Made by a program: the position numbers and the translations under genes. The notes under the pieces were generated by a model. That model was not told the origin of the DNA, did no database searches, and was given only the letters and a program-made list of their open reading frames with translations. A DNA stretch of 10,905 nt from Bacteroidota bacterium (GTDB lineage: Bacteria; Bacteroidota; Bacteroidia; Bacteroidales; B39-G9): contig QMPG01000076.1 of the NCBI GenBank assembly GCA_003648455.1, positions 1-10,905 of the forward strand, given 5' to 3'. Shown one piece after another: positions 7,446 to 10,905 of this stretch. The stretch's first letter is position 1. The number at the start of each line of letters is the position of its first letter.

Positions 7446-7601
7446 AAGTTTAAATCCACTCCGAAAAGTCTTCATAGCCGTTATTGCGAGGGCGAAGCCC
7501 GAAGCAATCTGCTGATAATAAATACATAAGGATTGCTTCACTATTCCCGATTTTCGGGACAGGCAATGACGAAAAACACTTTTCGGAGTAATCTCAAAGT
7601 T
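7446..7601. repeat. Palindromic MITE/REP-like repeat, copy 1
   Basis: The core at 7458-7589 (132 bp) is bounded by perfect 11-bp inverted ends (actccgaaaag / cttttcggagt). Weaker inverted similarity extends about 12 bases further each way (consensus aa-ttt-a---), giving 7446-7601. Inside are a second inverted pair (cgttattgc near 7479-7487 with gcaatgacg near 7563-7571), a third (gaagcaatc / gattgcttc), and small hairpins GGGC-GAA-GCCC (7490-7500) and TCCCGA-TTT-TCGGGA (7545-7559). It is clearly G+C-richer than its surroundings. Its first 85 bases match copy 2 (10189-10273) at 81 positions. It sits 25 bases upstream of the murB start, in the divergent region between murB and the glycosyltransferase gene. 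There is no coding capacity. Confidence 0.9.
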
Positions 7602-7686
7602 AAAAGCAAAAATTTACAAACTTTTTATAATTTTACAAATATAAAACAAAAGTTATTTAAGAAAACGATTGTTTTAAGATAATCTT

Positions 7687-7694
7687 TATCTTTG
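7687..7694 (+). promoter_or_regulatory. Candidate -7 box for the glycosyltransferase operon
   Basis: TATCTTTG matches the TAnnTTTG consensus exactly and lies 17 bases before the TTG start, which would make a very short leader. A TTG at 7669-7671 is too close to be a standard -33 element, so the upstream half is poor. Confidence 0.4.
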
Positions 7695-7711
7695 TTAAAA
7701 ATCTAGAAAAA

Positions 7712-8842
7712 TTGAACAGAATTATTTTATCAGTCACAAATGATTTGGTTACTGACCAAAGAGTTAATAAAGTTGCACTAACTTTAGCTAAAATTGGCTA
7801 TGATGTAACAATAGTTGGTAGGAAATTAAAAAACAGTTTAGATATAAATAATCGATCGTATAAAACGAAGCGTTTTAAATTGCTTTTTAATAAAAAATGG
7901 ATGTTTTATGCTGAATACAATTTACGATTATTTTTTTATTTATTGTTTAAAAAATTTGACATTCTTGTATCGAACGACTTAGACAGCTTACTTTCAAACT
8001 ATTGTATATCAGTAATCAGAAATAAAAAATTAGTATACGACAGCCATGAATATTTTACCGAAGTTCCTGAATTAATAAATCGTAATTTTCAAAAAAAAAT
8101 TTGGTTAAGTATAGAAAGATTTATTCTCCCAAAAATAAAGTATTCCTATACAGTATGTAAGTCAATAGCCAATGATTATTATAAAAAGTATGGGGTGAAA
8201 ATGGAGGTTATTAGAAATGTACCTTTACGAAAGACTGCAACAAACAGTTCTGAGAAAATTAGCACACTAAAAAAAGAACTTTGTATTGAAGATAAAAAGA
8301 TAATTATATATCAAGGCTCATTAAATATTGGAAGGGGAATTGAGCAAGTAATTAATGCAATGAAATTTATTGATAATACTATTTTTTTAATCATTGGAGA
8401 TGGTGATATTGCAAAAAAATTAGTACATTTAACAAAGCAAAAGGGTTTAGAGAAAAAAATTATTTTTTTAGGTAAAATACCATTTGACAAGCTTAATGAT
8501 TATACCGGATTGGCAGACATAGGTATTTCGTTAGAGCAAAACTTAGGACTTAATTATTATTACTCTTTACCTAACAAGATATTTGATTATATTAATGCCG
8601 GCGTGCCAATATTAGCATCTGATTTGCCGGAAATTGCCAATATTGTTAAAAAATATGAAATAGGTGAAATAATTAAAGATTTTTCACCAGATATTATAGC
8701 TGATGCCATTAATTCAATGTTAAATGACGAACATAAAATTTCAGAATGGGAAAAAAAATTAAAATATGCAGCAGAAGAACTTTGCTGGGAAAAAGAAGAA
8801 ATTAAACTGATAGACTTTTATAATAAAATTAAAATAAATTAG
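7712..8842 (+). CDS. GT4-type (GT-B fold) glycosyltransferase
   Basis: This 376-residue protein has two Rossmann-like halves. The N-terminal half opens with ILSVTNDLVTDQRVNKVALTLAKIGYDVTIVGR (the acceptor domain glycine-poor loop type) and contains YDSHEYFTEVPEL at 109-121. The C-terminal half has YQGSLNIGRGI at 200-210, IIGDGD at 227-232, and ADIGISLEQ...YYYSLPNKIFDYINAGVPILASDLPEI at 268-308, the nucleotide-sugar binding region of family GT4. The usual second Glu of the EX7E motif is not obvious here; PNK-FDY occupies that zone, as in related bacterial enzymes. It probably adds a sugar to a surface polysaccharide or lipid-linked glycan at the cytoplasmic membrane face; donor and acceptor are unknown. 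The start is TTG at 7712: no in-frame ATG precedes it and the conserved N-terminus begins right there. The deacetylase gene follows 40 bases downstream, a probable operon. Confidence 0.87.
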   Translation: MNRIILSVTNDLVTDQRVNKVALTLAKIGYDVTIVGRKLKNSLDINNRSYKTKRFKLLFNKKWMFYAEYNLRLFFYLLFKKFDILVSNDLDSLLSNYCISVIRNKKLVYDSHEYFTEVPELINRNFQKKIWLSIERFILPKIKYSYTVCKSIANDYYKKYGVKMEVIRNVPLRKTATNSSEKISTLKKELCIEDKKIIIYQGSLNIGRGIEQVINAMKFIDNTIFLIIGDGDIAKKLVHLTKQKGLEKKIIFLGKIPFDKLNDYTGLADIGISLEQNLGLNYYYSLPNKIFDYINAGVPILASDLPEIANIVKKYEIGEIIKDFSPDIIADAINSMLNDEHKISEWEKKLKYAAEELCWEKEEIKLIDFYNKIKIN

Positions 8843-8882
8843 TTAAATATTAGCAAATATTTAGACACTAAAAAGAAACAAT

Positions 8883-10178
8883 ATGATTCTAATTTATGTT
8901 GAAAATATCACCCCAAGAATAAAATACATTTTCGACTTAGTATTTATCGACATTCTTAAAACGAGTTATAGCATTACTGATATTAAGAATCTCTTCATTA
9001 ACTCACAGGGAATTAAATTTAATTACTCAAAAGCAAAATTTAATGATGAGTTATTTGTTTATGCAACAGATTTATTGTTTCAAACATATATTGAAAAACA
9101 AGAAATTGAAGTAACTGACTGGAATGGATTAAAAATATTTTTTCAAACAAACACTGAATCAGATTTACCATTTGATATTTTTGCAGCAAGTTTCTATCTG
9201 GTTACACGTTACGAAGAATATTTATCTTTTGTCACCGATGAACATAAACGTTTTAAAGCAAGTGACAGTTTAGCTTTTATTCATAATTTTTTAAAAGAGC
9301 CAATTGTAAACAAATGGGTTGAAAAATTTTCCGAACTATTAATTACAAAATATCCTGAATTACATTTGCCAAAACGCACACCTCGTTTCATTCCAACAAT
9401 AGATGTTGATAATGCTTTTTACTTTAAAAACAAAGGTCTTGTTAGAACGATAGGTTCAAGCATAAAATCATTCTTTAATTTAAAAAAGAATATTGATAGA
9501 TTTAAAGTTATTTTTGGTTTAAAGAAAGATCCTTTTGATAATTTTAATCTATTAAAAAAGATTCATTTAAATTTCAACCCTGTTTACTTTTTTTTGATTG
9601 GGAAAAAAAGTTCTCACGACAAAAACATTTCAATAAAAAACAAAAAATACAGAAAACTAATTTCTTCATTTGCCAATGAGAATAGTGTTGGAATTCATCC
9701 TTCATATTCATCTTTCGACAATTTTAATATTTTAAAAAAAGAAGTTTCTGTCTTATCAAAAATTATTAATAAGCCTATTATTAGAAGTCGTAACCATTTT
9801 TTAAGATTAAAATTTCCTGAAACTTATCAATCACTAATTGATTTAAATATTAAAGAAGATTACACAATGGGCTATTCAAGTCAAATTGGATTTAGAGCTG
9901 GAATATGCACTCCTTTTATATTTTACGATTTAACAAAAGAAGAGATTACAAATTTAAAAGTTTTTCCATTTGCTTTGATGGATGTTACTTTTATTCGTTC
10001 TTTAAAGCTAACTCCTGAGCAAGCTCTTTTTGAAATAAAAAAAATTATTGCAGAAATTAAAAATGTTAATGGAACGTTTATAAGTTTATGGCATAACGAA
10101 ACATTTAGCAATATTAATGAATATAAAGGATGGCAATTCACTTATCTGGAAATGATAAGATTTTTTGAAAATTATTAA
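8883..10178 (+). CDS. Polysaccharide deacetylase-family protein with DUF7033-like N-terminus
   Basis: This protein has 431 residues and no signal peptide. Residues 1 to about 150 resemble the Bacteroidota DUF7033 domain, including SFYLVTRYEEYL at 103-114. From about 165 a NodB-like carbohydrate esterase fold follows: PTIDVDNAF (D174, D176) in place of motif 1, GIHPSYSS (H272) in place of motif 2, RNHFLRLKFPETY at 303-315, EDYTMGYSSQIGFRAG at 325-340 (D326, R338) and SLWHNET with H404 near the end. The likely job is to remove acetyl groups from a glycan or glycolipid intermediate, presumably in the cytoplasm. Motif 2 in canonical enzymes is H-[ST]-x-x-H; here the second His position is Ser276, so metal binding may differ and activity is inferred. 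It is probably co-transcribed with the glycosyltransferase. The stop codon abuts the extended end of repeat copy 2. Confidence 0.83.
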   Translation: MILIYVENITPRIKYIFDLVFIDILKTSYSITDIKNLFINSQGIKFNYSKAKFNDELFVYATDLLFQTYIEKQEIEVTDWNGLKIFFQTNTESDLPFDIFAASFYLVTRYEEYLSFVTDEHKRFKASDSLAFIHNFLKEPIVNKWVEKFSELLITKYPELHLPKRTPRFIPTIDVDNAFYFKNKGLVRTIGSSIKSFFNLKKNIDRFKVIFGLKKDPFDNFNLLKKIHLNFNPVYFFLIGKKSSHDKNISIKNKKYRKLISSFANENSVGIHPSYSSFDNFNILKKEVSVLSKIINKPIIRSRNHFLRLKFPETYQSLIDLNIKEDYTMGYSSQIGFRAGICTPFIFYDLTKEEITNLKVFPFALMDVTFIRSLKLTPEQALFEIKKIIAEIKNVNGTFISLWHNETFSNINEYKGWQFTYLEMIRFFENY

Positions 10179-10319
10179 TCTTGAGTCCACTCCGAAAAGC
10201 CTTCATAGCCGTCATTGCGAGGGCGAAGCCCGAAGCAATCTGTTGATAATCAATACATAAGGATTGCTTCACTGCGTTCGCAATGACGTACTATCTGTTT
10301 TCGGAGTAGCTTCAATCTT
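10177..10319. repeat. Palindromic MITE/REP-like repeat, copy 2
   Basis: The core at 10189-10307 (119 bp) has inverted ends actccgaaaa / ttttcggagt, with weaker inverted similarity out to 10177 and 10319. The inner arms cgtcattgcga (from about 10207) and tcgcaatgacg (ending at 10288) are perfectly complementary over 11 bp. A third pair, gaagcaatc / gattgcttc, closes an inner loop containing gttgataatcaatacataag. It has the same orientation as copy 1 and matches it at 81 of 85 bases on the left, while the right arm differs (gcgttcgcaatgacg instead of the longer arm with the TCCCGA hairpin). The left extension overlaps the deacetylase stop codon at 10176-10178. If transcribed, the RNA would fold into a strong stem between the deacetylase gene and the next gene. 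Confidence 0.9.
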
Positions 10320-10385
10320 ATAACATTTAATTTGTTTACTACTGAATTAAAAGAAATATTAATTAGAACTAAATAATGTTTTAAA

Positions 10386-10905
10386 TTGGAAATAATTCAT
10401 CTAAAACATAATGAAATTGATAAACTTAAATGGGATAAATGTATAATTCGTTCTTATAATGGAATTATTTATGCATTTTCGTGGTATTTAGATGTAATTT
10501 CAAGTGATTGGGAAGCATTAATTGTTGGCGATTACGATATAATTTTCCCAATTATCCCAAAACAAAAATTTTTTATCAACTATTTATACCAACCTCTTTT
10601 CACTCAACAACTGGGTGTTTTTTCATATAAAAAATTAAACAGTAAAATTATTGAAGAATTTATTAATGCAATACCAAAAAAATATATTTTTTTTGAAATC
10701 AATCTAAACACTTTTAATAATATTTCGAACAACAAATATAAAATAACTCAAAAAGTTACCCACGAACTTGATTTAATAAGACCGCATGAAAAATTAGTTC
10801 AAAATTATTCTACAAACACAAAAAGAAACATTAATAAAGCAAAAAAAAATGATTTAAAAGTTTTTAGAAAAATCCCTGTAAAAGAATTTATTGCTTTTAA
10901 ACAAA
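10386..10905 (+). CDS. FemAB/GNAT-like acyltransferase, 5' part only
   Basis: A frame open from a TTG at 10386 to the window end (173 codons, no stop) encodes a protein beginning EIIHLKHNEIDKLKWDKCI. It continues with SYNGIIYAFSWYLDVIS (about 24-40), a WEALIVGDYDIIFPIIPK strand region, INYLYQPLFTQQLGVFS (about 65-81) and NTKRNINKAKKNDLKVF close to the edge. This pattern (W-LD...F-QQLG...NTKRNI-KA) is typical of Bacteroidota proteins with the acyl-CoA N-acyltransferase (GNAT/FemAB, BioF2-like) fold. Many lie in glycan loci and are thought to acylate amino-sugars or transfer amino acids; the substrate here is unknown. An in-frame TAA lies four codons before the TTG and no in-frame ATG follows nearby, so TTG is the likely start. 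It probably belongs functionally with the two upstream glycan genes, from which repeat copy 2 separates it. Confidence 0.78.
   Translation, partial: MEIIHLKHNEIDKLKWDKCIIRSYNGIIYAFSWYLDVISSDWEALIVGDYDIIFPIIPKQKFFINYLYQPLFTQQLGVFSYKKLNSKIIEEFINAIPKKYIFFEINLNTFNNISNNKYKITQKVTHELDLIRPHEKLVQNYSTNTKRNINKAKKNDLKVFRKIPVKEFIAFKQ

Noticed and set aside
7421..7459. N-terminal extension of MurB from a GTG start
   Set aside because: The added residues come partly from the repeat end, and the family N-terminus starts just after the ATG at 7420.
7446..7601. CRISPR-like or riboswitch interpretation of the palindromic repeats
   Set aside because: There are only two copies kilobases apart with no spacers, and the structure matches a dispersed palindrome rather than a known riboswitch.
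8440..8475. Long A and T runs within genes as possible frameshift sites
   Set aside because: Such runs are everywhere in this AT-rich DNA, and all the genes read through them with intact family motifs.
9923..10141. 72-codon open frame on the minus strand
   Set aside because: It is antisense to the well-supported deacetylase gene, has no ribosome site or family resemblance, and is best explained as a chance frame.
7446..10319. Composite transposon carrying the two glycan genes
   Set aside because: No transposase gene or clear target duplication is visible; the repeats are short and non-coding, so only recombination between them is plausible.

Overview
The window is AT-rich (I estimate about 30% G+C) and looks like chromosomal DNA of a member of the Bacteroidota. 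The case for this rests on Bacteroidota-type protein families (a DUF7935-like membrane protein, a polysaccharide deacetylase with a DUF7033-like N-terminus, a FemAB/GNAT-like protein), on TAnnTTTG-like -7 promoter boxes, on mostly absent Shine-Dalgarno sequences, and on G+C-richer palindromic repeats between genes. No tRNA, rRNA, CRISPR array, transposase or phage gene was seen.

Left part (1-5760), all genes on the minus strand. Positions 1-242 are non-coding and hold palindromic repeat-like sequence. Then come a lipoprotein built of G-x-G rungs (toast-rack/LiaF-like, 243-1079), a secreted Tricorn-type S41 peptidase (1187-4435) that ends in a perfect hairpin terminator, and a class I PLP-dependent aminotransferase of the aspartate aminotransferase type (4529-5722). 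The terminator and candidate promoters suggest these are separate transcripts.

Middle (5870-7711). A small membrane-anchored DUF7935-like protein (plus strand) converges on murB (minus strand), which supplies UDP-MurNAc for peptidoglycan. Immediately upstream of murB lies a 132-bp palindromic repeat (copy 1).

Right part (7712-10905), plus strand. A GT4-type glycosyltransferase and a DUF7033/NodB-type deacetylase form a probable two-gene operon. Repeat copy 2 follows, then the 5' part of a FemAB/GNAT-like acyltransferase gene that runs off the window. The three genes look like part of a surface-glycan biosynthesis locus. The two repeat copies lie in direct orientation and bracket exactly the glycosyltransferase-deacetylase pair.

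I see no clearly new multi-gene system. The most interesting items are the structured repeats and their placement, two genes starting with TTG, the modified active-site motifs of the Tricorn-like and deacetylase proteins, and the regular rung repeats of the lipoprotein.
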